Source: Gyrodactylus bullatarudis (lineage: Eukaryota > Platyhelminthes > Monogenea > Gyrodactylidea > Gyrodactylidae). From it: a stretch of DNA of 64,000 nt. The notes below the pieces were generated by a model that searched no databases, had not been told where the DNA came from, and was given only the letters and a program-made list of their open reading frames with translations. Numbering within the stretch: position 1 is the first letter of the stretch; each line of letters opens with the position of its first letter. Below are positions 41,818 to 54,740 of the stretch, one piece after another. Location of the stretch: positions 806,001-870,000 of the forward strand of contig SSNU01000055.1 of the NCBI GenBank assembly GCA_012064415.1. Reading direction: 5' to 3'. The position numbers were made by a program, and so were the translations under genes.

Positions 41818-44800
41818 TTATAACTGAGATCGGTCGAGTAGGAGACATTCCTCTGATGAAGCATCGTCATTATCATCTAGGTTTGGAGAAGATCTCCGAG
41901 ATGCGCCCATTTCAAATTTGTAGCCAGCATTTTTGATTCCATAGACCACGTAGATGATTATGCCTGACAAAGAAAATATTAAAATATCACTCATTTCTAC
42001 TTCTAGGTAGGTATTGTTTTTATAATTCAAAATGAAATTCAGTTATCAGATAAATATTCCAAGACCTCGGAACTAAGACATTTCGATACTGAGATATTCG
42101 AGATCTAAGACTAACCGATAAAATTCCATATGAGAAAGCGTATCCAAGTGGGCATTGATAACTGAACCATGAGAGAAATGTTTATGAATATTGCTAGTAT
42201 TGGCAGATATGGCAGTAAGGGAACGGAGAAGTAGAAGGACTTGATTGCTTCAAGATCCTGGTCAATTCGTGAAATTCGATAAGCTGATATCAAGATAACT
42301 AAAAGGAATGAATGCAATTCGTCAAAAAGAGAGTCAATGAGAGAGAATCAATAGCAAGTATGATTCATAACTTTTCATGACTAATTTCTAAATTAACCAA
42401 TCACAGTCGACTATTGATAATTACTTGTAAGCTATTGGACAAGTAATATAATTACTTGGATATAAAGTAGAAACAAGTAATTGTATTGATAAATACTTGT
42501 ATTACTTGCATATTGATTAATTCATTCAATACAATCGGGGTCCCTAAGAGTCATATATATTGATGAGTAATTCGTTTACCTATAAGAAAAATTCCTGTAA
42601 CAGCTGCCAACAGGTTGAACTCCAAGCTGCTAAAACTTTGGATTTCAAAGATGCTCTTGAGGCACATTGCCAAGATGAACGAATCGACCCATATGATAAA
42701 TGTAAGCCAGTTGACAGTGGGATTCGACTTTTTCAGAGAATATTGATTAACTTTTGTTATCTGTTCAACATCCTCGTTAGTGGAGACTTTCTGATACTTC
42801 TGAGATCCATTCTTAATTGGAACTGCAGCGAATGAAATGTAAATATTAAAAGTCAATCGTTTCAATCGTTTTTAAAAGTCTTGAACTGAGTAAATATTTT
42901 TATTTTATGAAAAAATTTAATCTTTAGGGGACATGAGGCTAACTTTATTTCTCCGAACAACTCACGAGAGTACTTACTTTTCTGATAGAATTTACTACTC
43001 AAATCATCTTTAATTTTGAGGCAAAACTAAATTCTGTACAACTTTTCCAAGTATCTTTCTGGTGTATATTCATTTGTTTCCGAGTTATTCGATGTCAAAG
43101 TCAAAAATTCATGTTAATTCTCTGATAAATTCAAACTTTGTTTATGTTTTTCTCCCAGTCTCAGTCTTGCTAGAAAAAATTCAAGCCTAACAATAGGTGT
43201 GACTTAATCTTAACTCACCATTCCGTAAAAGAAAAAAAGATGTTTTCGATCTAATAAAAAAGTTTTCATTCAGAAACATACATTTCACGATTTCATCGAA
43301 TTTAATAATATTTTCAACTTATTTATTATTTTTTCAATATTATTCATATCATTCGTTTAAATATTGACTGATTTTGACTCACTTTCGGTTAGGTCTTCAT
43401 CCTCGATTTCTTCCGCTATCTTGGTAGATCTGAGAGAAAATAAAAGTTAAAACAAGGGACCAAAAATTAACTGTCTTTCCGGAGAACTTTATTCTTGTTC
43501 ATTTTTTTTAAATCAATAAAAATCTTAAAACTTCTCAGTCAAAATCAATGAGATTGAATGCTTACTCTGAAGGATTCTCTTCATCACCGACTGATGTGTA
43601 ACAAGTTTTAACGTTATCCGTTGCATTTCTTGTAAGGACTTGTTGATGATTGATATCTTTTTCTGTCAATGGCTCGTAGTATCTGAGAAGTAAGACACTG
43701 GAACAAACTAAAGAATAAGCCAGCAGAGTACCTGATGACATCATCTCAACTAGGGAAGTCAGGTCGAGGAATAGGGCAAATATTGCGGTTAAAATACCAG
43801 GAAATATTGTTGCATAAATTGGGGTTTCTGTTCTTGAACAGACTTTGGTGAAAAGGCTGCAATTTATTAATTATTAGCATGACTTTGTTTGGCCAAAACT
43901 TTTGAAGAAGAAGTTACAAGAATTCTGACGATGAATAAACCTTACCATAGCTAACTTGTCTTTTTATTCTAGAGAAAAATTTGAACTCAAAATAAATCTC
44001 AATCTAAAAGAGTTCGACGCTGAACAAATTGATTACAAGCTGTTTTTCTCTTTTACTAAAATCAATAACTGAAGAGATGATAAATATCACTACAAGCTAC
44101 CACCAGACAAAATAATTCTCTAGCTTTACTGGAATTACGAAATTTTTTTTTTTCCAAGGAGTTACGCTGAAACAAAAATGATAAATTGATATCTCACATT
44201 TCTATCAAAAAACAAAAACTAACTAGCCAATAATATTGCTTTATTGCAAAGACCAATCAGAGTAGAGAACCATTTGGACTATACCAACCTAGACCTTGTA
44301 ATCAGGACTCTTGAATCAAATCTTTATCCCATGTAAAAGCTACATTCTTATTTATTTAGTTGGAGAACAGGTAGAAAGTGTACGGTAATCAACTATTGTT
44401 GTAATATAAATTTTTGTATTTACCAAATAAAAAGCATGGGTGTTTTGTTCTTTCATTAAAAAAAAGATTAGTAGAGAAAAAATCGATCATATTTAAATAA
44501 TTGGTATATTACTGTAATTACCCCCTTTGGATATATTGATCTGTTCATTGCCTTACTGTTGTCAAAGTATTAGTTTGAAAAGTAATTTCGTTCCACAGGA
44601 CTTCAAATTAACTTTTATATTTCTATAGTAATCTGATGAAGAATAATTCTTGATGATAAAAGGTGTGTCAACCTACAATGACTCATAGCCCACAGAACCA
44701 GCTCATTAGTACTAGACTCATCTTAAAGCCAAAAGATTGAACTCACGAAAAGAGGAGACCATCTTTCGACATGGCATAGATAATCCTCGGTAAGGGAAAT

Positions 44801-46442
44801 AAAGAGCCCACAAGGCTTGACACCAATCCGAATACAGAGCCGAAACCAACAATCCATTGAATCCAGCGGTTGTTTGTGCCAGAGGCCAACTTAAATGCTG
44901 ACATGATTGAGTAGCCATAGTTTTCAAGATTGGGATCATTAAATCCTATCATGAGGCTTATTGTCATACCTACGCCGAGGTACAGCAATAGACAGATTAA
45001 CAATGTTGCCGATATGGCCATTGGTATTGACTTCATCGGGTTCTTGGCTTCCTCTCCGGTTGTTGCGACTATATCGAATCCAACAAAAGCATAAAAACAG
45101 GTTGCTGCTCCACGGAATATCTACAGATGGTTATTTCATTATTACCTTGAGAATTCTGTTGTGTCCAAAACCAATTCCAGGGAACTATTTTTATTTTTCA
45201 CTAGAATTAGTTTTGGTGTGTAGATTTTTATCGTCAAATCATCTGGATTATAAATCTGTTCAGATCTATACATTAAATCTTGTCATTAGTTTGGGGAGCT
45301 ATATATTTCCGAGATACAGAGTAGTCCAAAACCATTATCAAAGGGAAACCTCTGATAATTATTCGGCAAGATCTTGTATTTACATACATGTTGAATAGTT
45401 TACAATGATTTACATGCTAATCAGCATTACTTTAGCTTATTCCATAATTATTTATTGATTATAAACAACTTGATCATTAGTAATGACAATCAACGTGTTA
45501 TTTTTATCTAACACCTAGAAAATTATGAAAAGTTGTTTGTGCGGATAGAATGAAACATTCTAGTTTATGAAAAAAAAGATAATTTTCAACTTGAATGTTC
45601 AATGAAGAATCTTCATGTTTACAATGTTTTATTGAATTTTCTACAGAATAAAATCTAAATTGTGCAATCCCTCTCCCACAGGTTAATCGAAAAAAAATGT
45701 TGCAAAATATTAAACTCACACCTGAAGCTCCATTTGGATTAAAAGAGAATTTAGTTGAATTCGTTTCGCTATCGGGTATGCCCCAATACTTTTTTTGTGA
45801 GTAAACAGATCCAATGATAATTATGAATATCGCAACGAGAACATTCAAAACATTGAAAAAGGTTGTACATCTAGCTGATTCCTTGACACCTATTGCTAGA
45901 ATAACTGTTACGATTAGGGACAAGAAAACAGCCAAAATGTCATATTCATACTGGAAATAGGGGACCAAACCGAAAGTTTCATAGGTCCACTTTTTAATTT
46001 TATTCGACAATAGATGATCGATAGCCTCAGACAAGGCTCTTGCATCAGCAGCAGTTCCAATTATATATTCTAGAACCAAATTCCAACCAATGACAAATGC
46101 AAAAAGTTCTCCAACTGAATAATAAGAATATGCATAAGCAGATCCTGTTGTTTTCGGGACACGTGAACTGAATTCAGCATAACATAAGCCAGCCAGAAGG
46201 CTAGCGAACGCAGCCAAAAAGAAAGAAAATATTGCTGATGGTCCTGTTATATGTAAAACAACTTGTCCTGTGACAACGTAGAGACCAGCTCCTAGAATAC
46301 TCCCAATTCCAAGATTTATCAAGTCAAATGTTGACAAGACCTGTGAAAGACTCGATTCATTAAGCGAGGATTCTTGATGAAAAACTTTTCTTCTAGTTAT
46401 TTTTAAAAAACACTTGGATTTTGCAATACTTTTCAAAATCAT
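41818..46442 (-). CDS. SLC7A: Cationic amino acid transporter (SLC7, CAT subfamily)
   Basis: Plasma-membrane permease of the APC superfamily that takes up Arg, Lys and ornithine in characterised relatives. Seven exons: 46442-45720, 45120-44747, 43856-43566, 43429-43383, 42822-42580, 42298-42116, 41963-41818, giving 668 aa with consistent phases; exon 4 is only 47 bp. About fourteen membrane segments. Diagnostic blocks: NLGIGSILGAGLYVVTGQV (first helix, substrate site), GLCYAEFSSRVPKTTGSAY, GAATCFYAFVGFDIVATTGE, LFPLPRIIYAMSKDGLLF, and the C-terminal pair of helices unique to CATs and not LATs (LPYLPILAIFINISLMVQL, WIRFLIWNFIGIIIYVVYGI). The loop between helices 10 and 11 is long and charged. 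The tail ends in SSEECLLLDRSQL. Human CAT1 is 629 aa, so the size fits. The C-terminal cassette rules out a plain bacterial-type permease. Confidence 0.95.
42418..42512. repeat. Cluster of ACTTG / CAAGT units in a CAT intron
   Basis: AATTACTTG and its complement CAAGTAAT recur about seven times in 95 bp, in both orientations, for example ACAAGTAATATAATTACTTG as an inverted pair. It looks like a small complex satellite in the intron between exons 5 and 6. Confidence 0.6.
42950..43010 (+). repeat. Dispersed repeat family C fragment
   Basis: CTCCGAACAACTCACGAGAG and TACTTACTTTTCTGATAGAA match the copies at 26870 and 52850. It lies in the CAT intron between exons 4 and 5. Confidence 0.65.
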
Positions 46443-48599
46443 TTTAGGTATAAAATTGAAAATACTCTTAAAAAAATTAAATTAAATTGGTAATTTTAAA
46501 CAAAACAACAAATCCAAAAGTAGTTTGTTTCTAATCAATGAATGCAACTTTTTTAAATAATAAGAAGCTGCTTCTTAAAAAATGATCTCAGAATCTTAAT
46601 TTCAATGCCATCGAAATTAAACTTATTTTAATTCAGTTCATGTAAACTTGAATTAAGTGTAGCTAGATGATGGCAAAGAATCTTATTTTGATTTAAAATT
46701 ATCATCACTACTTTTAGGTAAAATGGTTAATATAGTTTTTTTCCTATGATTTAAAAGTTTTCGTTCAACTGTAAGAAAAAAATCTTATGATTGCTTATCT
46801 GTCCGTCTAAATCAATCTTTCACCATTTACTTAACTACGGTTACCCTCACTTGATTTCATCCTTTTTTTCTCTTTGCTCAGTGATGCATGGAGAAAAGTT
46901 AGCAGTTCGAATATATTGCCCCGAAATTGTGTTTTCTTCCAACTCCTTATTGAAGTCAAATGCAATTTGGTATGTAATTATTCAAGGATTCGTGTGGGCC
47001 AACTTTTTCTCATTACTACGCTTGCCCAAATACGATCACAATGTAGAGAGAATGGGGGGGGGTTAGGGTGAATGGATATCTACCAAAATCTCACAGAGTG
47101 GTACCAAGTATTACACAGACTCATTCATAAGAGTATCACTACTACTATCATTATTATCATTTCAATGAACGTACGTATAGTATGAGTCTGGTATACTCCT
47201 GATTTTTTCATTATACAAAAAGTGGTTAATTTGGGATTTCTTTCATACATACGGCTATGTTTAATTAATCCAAGAAATTGTGCCTTTTCCCCTTTATCTT
47301 GATCCATTCTAACCCTCTCGATACCATGGATAGACCAAGGTTTGGGTATAATTTGGGAAGAGGTAAAAAAGCGAAATTTGTGAAAAATGGTATCATAAAT
47401 TGAATTTTAAGAGAGGAAACAAGTTTATCCAAAATTTATATCATTCAGAGAAACGAAAATTTTTGAACAACTTCAAGACCAGGAATAACATGAACTAATA
47501 CGAATTTTTATATCTTGTATCTTTTATATGGTCTTAACATATCTAAAATCAGCTGGCGTCCTTTCTGTGAAGATTTCTATTAGATTTAATTGTAATTTAA
47601 TCAACTATAAATGTTTGAATAAAATGAGTACAATACATTTGTGAAAATATTGCAATGTTCCTCGTTGAGTAGTGGTAGTGATCATTAATTAATGATGAAT
47701 TAAATATGAATTTCCATTCATATTGATATTACACTGGAAATATAATGAAAAAGTATAAGACGAGAGAGACTTTTTATTTATTTAGAGCTCATTTACCCTC
47801 TCCACACACATAGGGCATACTCAAAATTAACCCAGGACTAGTGGTAAAAGTGGTAGATCATCATGGAAGAGGAATCTCTCTTGAAGAAAAAAACGACACA
47901 CAGATGAATATTCTTCTACTCTTGAACAGGAGAGAGATATCCAGTGAGGGAAATAGCACACGCAAGAAAACTGTAATCATTTCTTGTGAATGCATTAAAA
48001 TTTGCATGATTTGAGAATCAAGAGGAAAGGTTCGTCATGCCTTACTCTGATGTAAAAGAGTTATTAAGAATAATTTCTCAAGTTATACCCTATATTTTGT
48101 AGAGTAGGACAAATTTTTCAACTTTTATCCCAGCCTTAATTTCATTTTGAAGATTATCGAAAACTAAGCATTTTTTCCTACAAAACCATAATTTTTCGAG
48201 TTTTTCCTGATATACAAAATCTCGATTGAAGATGGCGCAAAGATTTTTTCAATGAATTTCACTACGAGAAAGGACAAAATTGAGATTTTTGAATAGTTTT
48301 TGCAACATTTTGAATAAAATTAGGGCTTATAGTAAAAATTGGGTGTTTTTTCACATGTCGGAAGAAAGTCCCAGAAAATTAGGTAAATTTTGGTGATTTT
48401 AGGGAAAATGGGCTTTTTGTATATCAGAACATGAAAAATTGTCAATAATGTGTTTTTCATGGTTAAAACATCAATTTTTGATTAAGGCACAGAACATTGT
48501 TCGGGGAAAATAAAATTTTGTATTACCTCAATATTTTGTCTTTTAAAGTGTAAATACATATGATAATAGTGTCAGTTATCTGAAAAAAGTGTTCACACA
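46443..48599. other. Upstream flank of CAT gene, no gene seen
   Basis: The CAT promoter should be near 46443-46700. A TIR-like CCCTCTCGATACCA at about 47313, similar to the ends of the 684-bp MITE, has no clear partner. ORFs at 46791-47066, 46874-47071 and 47125-47307 are short, overlap and resemble nothing known. Confidence 0.5.
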
Positions 48600-48780
48600 C
48601 ACAAATTGGTCTTGTTACTAGTAAAAGGATTAACTGAAAGCCAGATAAACTTGTTACTCGGTTTCAAGATTATCTGATAGTCTCAAGAATCCCGGGAATC
48701 TTGTTACTAGTAACAAGTTTAACTGATTTGCCAGTGAGTCTTGAGACTATCAAGAGTAACAAGATTACCAGTAACAGATA
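48600..48780. repeat. Complex palindromic repeat cluster
   Basis: Contains the perfect 18-bp palindrome CTTGTTACTAGTAACAAG at 48700-48717. Around it, GATAGTCTCAAGA (48676-48688) and TCTTGAGACTATC (48739-48751) are a perfect 13-bp inverted pair. TTAACTGA followed by GCCAG occurs twice as a direct repeat (near 48630 and 48719). CTTGTTACT units occur at least five times on both strands. The whole could fold into a branched structure. Function unknown. Confidence 0.8.
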
Positions 48781-49326
48781 TAAATAAACAATTTTTTTTT
48801 CGTTAACTTCTTGAATAGTTACTTTAAATGTTGACTTGAACATTTTCAAATATAAATTATAAAATGACGAAACTGATACAAATTTTAAGATTAGGTGAAT
48901 TTGAGTATTTTTCCATCGTATTTTGCAATTGTTTAATATTTCTCTATGAATACTAACTAATTTAATATCTTTTATTTCTATGAATAATTCGAAAAACTAT
49001 AATATCTTTCAGATTTCTCTACTGAGACTTCTACCATAAATTAGTTGTACCAGATTCTAAAATTTTTCTTCCATTTATGGAAGTTATACCATGTAAAGCC
49101 AAATAGTGTATTGCAAGTAGTTGAAGTGAAAAAAACTTTCCATTCTGTGTTATGAGGAATGTATAGCCTATCAGATTTCGTTTGCTAATCTTTTATGCAT
49201 GTACATTTCGAATATACCATGTATATACGGATAAATTTGCGTAAATTCCAAGAATTTAATGATCACTGAGTTTTGGAACCGGCTGTACCAGTTATTTCAC
49301 AGGGTGTACTCATCAGTGTTATGGAG

Positions 49327-49690
49327 ATAATTGATATAAAGTTGGGAATTTATGATTTTTACAGAAATCTCGATTTTTTATCAAGAACTCGAATTTGTTA
49401 AAGATTTTTTGGAATCCTACTCATGTAGCTTACTTTTACCAGTTGAAGAATATTTATTTTCATGAACAAATTTTTCAAATTTGGCTCCAAAATCCCATTT
49501 CTCGAACTCTGAAATGAAAATTTTTATTGATTTGAAAGTGAGACTGTTGCCAAAAAATGATTTTCAGGATCACAATAAGATAAGAAAGCCGAATATCCTG
49601 AATCTGTTCTAATGCTTAAGTTCATCATCGCTTGGGAGTCGAATTTCGTTTTTTGATCATTTTCACTACTTGAAAATTAATGAAATTCAT
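49327..49690 (+). repeat. Foldback-family fragment (single arm)
   Basis: GATATAAAGTTGGGAATTTA opens a diverged copy of the arm seen at 59409 and 3366, followed by ATCAAGAACTCGAA, TTTTTATTGATTTGAAAGTG and a TTTTCAGGATCA block shared with 41140. No coding role. Confidence 0.6.
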
Positions 49691-49769
49691 ATCAATTTTT
49701 ATTATTGATTGATTTAATCCTCAGAAAATACTTCGTTTACCCCCCCCCTATACTAATTCAATAAATTAA

Positions 49770-49985
49770 TTTTTGTTTAAAACGTTTTATTGAAACCTAC
49801 TTCCCAGGGTCATGCGTGAAAAGTAAGAAAACTTTTATCGGATAATAATAATACCTGTAGAATTCAAATATGTAATCGCCTGAACTCTATCTGCTAACGT
49901 AGTGTATTCACAAACCGTAGGATAGCCAAAAGATTGAATGCGAATCATGAAAAAAGATTCTCTTGGACTTTAAGGGTTAATTATA
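49770..49985 (-). repeat. TTAA-type MITE fragment, copy 3
   Basis: Positions 49775-49900 are the reverse complement of 4325-4445. The right end GGACTTTAAGGGTTAA (49967-49982) includes the TTAA target, as expected for a piggyBac-type MITE. A similar end without a clear partner occurs near 51130-51160 (ATGAAAAAGAAATTCTCTGG, then GAGGGTTTA). Confidence 0.6.
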
Positions 49986-52689
49986 ATTACACAGATTTCC
50001 TTATGCTCTAGTTTTGTTTTTATTTTTATTCGATAATAAATGATTTATTATTTTCCCATTTTTTGATACACTCATTTCTCCCTTATTTTGTGTACAGTGT
50101 ACATGCATCAGGAAATGTTTGTTACGAATCGATACTGGGATAAAATTATCTCTTTATCCCTATTCAGTCTTAATCAATGTAATGTTCTAATCGGGGAATT
50201 TGAAAAATATAGACAATCTCCAGAAAAATGCCTTTGGCAATCAAAATTACAGTTCGGCGCCAATGGCGATTAATTGATCTGATTCAAATTTTTTATTGTT
50301 TTTCTCTCCTGAATAAGCTCTGTATACTTTTGCATTTTAAAATTTAGCTACGAAGAAATATGTAATTCGCCCGTATCACCATCTCACTATACAGTACCTG
50401 TGGCAAAGGGAAAATGCCATTAATTAATTTGATATCGCGAGGCTTGTTTCAAAAAATGTTTTTTGTGTTTGTTTTCTCCACTCTTCGTTAGGATTCTTAA
50501 GGAATATTTATTTTTCATCTCTTTTAACAACACAATTGACGTAACTCAAGCGAAGTCTTCTGCAACATTCGACTCTCTTCCTCCTTTGACCATCAGTGAA
50601 ATCATGGGGGACAAATTGATTGAAAGTCTTTCAGAAATTCTCCTCACGAAAGACACGTACAACCAAAGAACGGGACACGTTCATTAAGCAGAATTCTCTT
50701 CGACTTTCTCTACAATTGTCTGTCTTGGGATGGTTGATGTTCAGCCTTGGTTTGGTTCATCATCAAAATTCGTTTTTCCATTCTCGACACGCCGAAAATT
50801 ATGACCGATGCTAAAAATTAAAGTAAATTATCCCCCGAATTTGTCAGTTTCAATTTTTTCGAAAATCCAATAGATTAACAGATATTTAAAAAATTCTACA
50901 GATTTTGGTGAATCTTTTCGTGTATAGTTTATATTCATTGCTTCAAGAACAATTTCAAGGTTAAAACTATTGTTCATCTAAACCCAAAAAAATAACTTCG
51001 TTAACAACCCGTTCGATAGGAAATCTATTAACCTTCTGGAATACACAAGCAAGTCATATCATTCGTCAAACACGTCGTGCTGTACCAAGTCAAAGAAAGT
51101 TAATTTAAAAGGTTGAATGCTAGCCATGAAAAAGAAATTCTCTGGGTCTTTGAGGGTTTATTTGAGCGAAAGGGTTCATTGAAACGATTATTTGATAGAA
51201 ATAACTTTATTAGTTCAACTCTTGAGTAGAAGAATTGGATATATTCTTGAAATCGGGAAATTATTTTTACTTTTGTAGATTGCAAAAGTAGATATTTTCA
51301 TTTTTTGCCTTCCACTAGACAGATACCAGTGGAATAAAGAAAGGAAGTGTAAATAGAAATACAAAAAGAATCGGCAAACAAGCAAGGAGAAAGTTGGGGA
51401 ATGTGAACGAAACGAGGCTAATGTCCTGGAATGTTGTGTAGGGCAGTTTTTGAATGATGAGATTGCTCGGATAGAGGAAAAACAGTCAAGAAATCTATCG
51501 AGTTAATTCGTTCTCTCTCAGTGTGAGAATGAGAATGTGGTTTCCCTTCCTTGTTCTACAATCTCGAAACGTAATAACGCAGATATTTCCTTCTATATCG
51601 GAATCCCTTACCCAAATAATAATTCACCTGATTTTGTGTTTATTTTAAACTACCCTTTAAAAATACTGCTACTACAGAGAGAACTCAACATTTTTCTCCG
51701 AAATGTCAGAGAATAAAATAACTTTTCAAGTTCAACAATAATGGAAAGTTTTTATTCACCAAATGTACATTTCTTTATGGTTCATCAGTTGGTTCGAAAA
51801 GTTGTGAAAATTGAGAAAATAATTCAATTTTTTAGCGATTTCGAAAATTTAAAGCAGTTAAATAGATATTGATATTTAGGATCAAGATTAGACGAAAATT
51901 TTGAATTCGATGCAGAAATTCATAATTGTTGTGGGAAATCGAACCAATTGACACAGTAAGTTTCTCTCAAACTATAGGGCCAGTCTTTGTCTAATCTTGA
52001 TTCGAAATAGCATTACTACACATATGAAATCAATAAAAACTTTAGCTCAAAGGTTGAAATAGTGGAAATTTGAGGCATTTTCGAAATTTTAAAATCTTTA
52101 GTTTGTATTCATTCTTGGTTATCTATGGAAAAAAATGAATGAAAATTTCAAAGGAAAATTAACTTTGTTACATCATCGAAAGATACACTCAGAAGTAGAT
52201 TTTTCCATCTTCCAGTATTTCATGACTAAAGAAATAGACGGCATAGAGCTTAATCGGTGTGGGAAAAAATTCTCTAAATGCATTACTCAATTTTCTTTTG
52301 GAAGAGAAAAAAACTATTCTATAATCGCGCTTTGTTACTACCTATTTATCTACAATGTAGATTCTACAATCCATTTCCCTCTCAGAGTCTGCAATAATAC
52401 ACTACATTTGTTATTCTATTTCGATTCTATTCATCGTTTCACTGTTTGCAATGAAAAAATTCCACAAAACTGCCATGAGATTTTACTGAATTTGAAAGTG
52501 GAAAGAAATTTGAATCGAATACATCATGTTCTGCTAGCATTTTTATGGAAAGTACTCAAATCGTATCGTTATTGTACTCTGAAGTGGGCCCAAATCAGAT
52601 AAGAAATGCTTATCAGGCATACGAGAATGATTGCGCTGAATTTTTACTAAGTAATCCGGAATATCTTGGCCATTCTGTAATGAATTTCT
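49986..52689. other. Gene-poor stretch with doubtful ORFs
   Basis: No recognisable gene. 50483-50815 is somewhat less AT-rich than its surroundings, follows a plausible acceptor (CTTCGTTAG), and has two overlapping frames (50463-50687 and 50620-50814); it might be an exon or an old insertion but I cannot assign it. 51890-52110 holds blocks shared with the foldback at 10852-11400 (GTGGGAAATCGAACCA, ATCAATAAAAACTTTAGCTC). The 155-aa ORF at 52135-52602 resembles nothing known. Confidence 0.45.
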
Positions 52690-53420
52690 CAAGTTTTATC
52701 TTCAGGAGGGTCTTCATCGTGAATTTTGTTCTTCTATCATGTTCGTGGGATATTGTGGGAAAAATGGGCAATGACATAATGGAGAATGACTTTCACGCTT
52801 TAAAATTATGCAAAACATGATCTGAGTATTAAATTTTATCAGAAATCTAAGTACTCTTGTGAATTGTTCGGAGAAAATAATTTTACCCTAGCCTAGTGTA
52901 TATACTATGGATAATATCCATTTTTATGATCCTGAAAAATACAAGACGAAATCAATCATAGTTTAAATTTAGTGAATCTTTATTCATCTTTTTTGTTTTG
53001 TTTTATTGGCCTTTCAAGGAAACAGCCATTACACTGCTCAATTACCATATGCTTTACAAAAAGATTTCTTTGACATTTAGAAATTGACCGAATAGTGATT
53101 ATTTGAAACATTCCCTTCGTTGAAAGAAATTGAATAAGTCAACTTCCACCAGTTACTAAGGTAAGCAATGCTGACTAAGCATCAGTGTTTACTAGGCTAG
53201 GGTGAATATTTTTCTCCTAACAACTCACGAGAATACTTGTAGTACTCAGATCATTCATTAAATGGTCAGTAAAAATTCATTAAAAATTGATTCGAAAAAT
53301 TCTGGATTTTTAAAACTGAATGACTAATGGTGAAGCATTTTCGACATATGCTTCAATACAAAAAATAATGCTTAGAAGTGATAGCTCTATCAGAAATGTC
53401 GGTACAACTATAAGGTTAAA
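52690..53420. repeat. Family C copies in inverted arrangement (foldback-like)
   Basis: 52690-52910 is a minus-strand copy (TTGTTCGGAGAAAATAATTT, CCCTAGCCTAGTG) and 53190-53420 a plus-strand copy (ACTAGGCTAGGGTGAATATT, AATAATGCTTAGAAGTGATA). They face each other with about 280 bp between them. Sequence divergence between the arms is visible, so this is an old foldback or two independent insertions. Confidence 0.7.
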
Positions 53421-54359
53421 AATTCCACCCTACCATTTACCTTAACTTGTAGCTCAGTAAATTCTTGAGTTCAAATAATACTGTGGAGGATTAACTTGGC
53501 ATGAAGGTTTAAAATGATTCAGAGTTCAGATCAAAATGGTTTGTGAATATCATTAAAATTTGACAAGAAAACATCTATCGAAAGATGGGCCTGTAACACC
53601 AATTTCTGTTCCTGAGTCCAATCAATCACTGAAACATCTCAATTAGATAAATTAGAGTTAAGTTTGAGTTGAGAAGAGAACTTTGGATAAAGGATGTTAC
53701 TAGAAAATTTCGAATAAATAGAATAAACAAACGAATGAAATTAATGGGGGGGATGTATGTAGAAATTTATTTAGTTGAATCAATAATATAACATCATCAT
53801 TCACGACGTATCTCAAAGAGGATAGAAAATTACCTTTAGATCTCTCACTAGATCTAGAAGAATCTATTTATCCAGAGTTATTAAGAAAAATAGAGGTACA
53901 TACAGTATTTATATATATACATATTTAAATAAATAATTATAATTAATTATCGATCAAGATGAGTCCTTGCCTATAATTTCACTTTGTTTGTTGGGTAATT
54001 TATAAATTTGCTAGCATACTTCGACAGTCTTAAAAACGACTGACAGCTAACCAATGGGGGGATTTGACATGAAATGTTGAAATAAAATAAACTGTTTTAC
54101 AAATTTCAAAAATGCCCCAATGATGACGAATTTCTGTAAACTTCTTCGGCCAAATTTGAACTCTTTGTCTAATATGGATCCAAAATATCAGTACCAAATT
54201 GAAATCGATAAAAATATTTAGCTCAAAGTTTGAAAACCTTGAAAATTTTCGAAATTCCAAAAATTACAGCTACTCCGGCATCAGTTCAAGATTTTTACAA
54301 CCATTACTGTACATAGAACTGATTTATTCATTAAAGAAGATGTTAATATACTGACCTTA
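53421..54359. other. Gene-free stretch with a foldback-family fragment
   Basis: 54110-54260 resembles the interior of the 10852-11400 foldback (AATTTCTG, GGATCCAAAATATCAGT, AAAGTTTGAAAACCTTGAAA). Nothing else recognised. Confidence 0.45.
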
Positions 54360-54740
54360 ATATATTTATTGATCAAGAAAACTAAAAGACCTTGGCGTCA
54401 CTTATACTCACAGACTTGACTTCACTGACCACTAAAAAAATTCATTTGTCGACTCATTCATGTCCACAAATGCATCAAGACTGATGGAATGAAAACACTT
54501 TTGTTCAAAGTCTATGCCAGACCAGTTATTGAATATTGTTCAGCGGTATGGAATCCTGAAGGTAGAAAATGGTCGAGAAAAAATTCAATCTGCACAAAAA
54601 CGATTTGTACAGCTACTATCTTCGAGTTTTCAAACTGAACTAAACTCTCTTAGACTTGTGGAGATAGCTGAAATCAATAAATCTTATCAAATCATCCCTT
54701 ATGGTAAGCTCCAACTGCCAAGGATTGCGCTATAATATTC
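54360..54740 (+). mobile_element. Decayed non-LTR retrotransposon fragment
   Basis: Reading across at least two frameshifts gives a DLGVTY block (near 54390), then TLLFKVYARPVIEYCSAVWN (near 54495-54555) and EKIQSAQKRFVQLL (in the 54514-54735 frame). This is the same region of a CR1/Jockey-like RT as at 40175, but a different, more decayed copy. Confidence 0.75.

Noticed and set aside
52135..52602. 155-aa plus-strand ORF
   Set aside because: Starts inside repeat-like sequence, no recognisable domain, and overlaps the start of a family C repeat region downstream.
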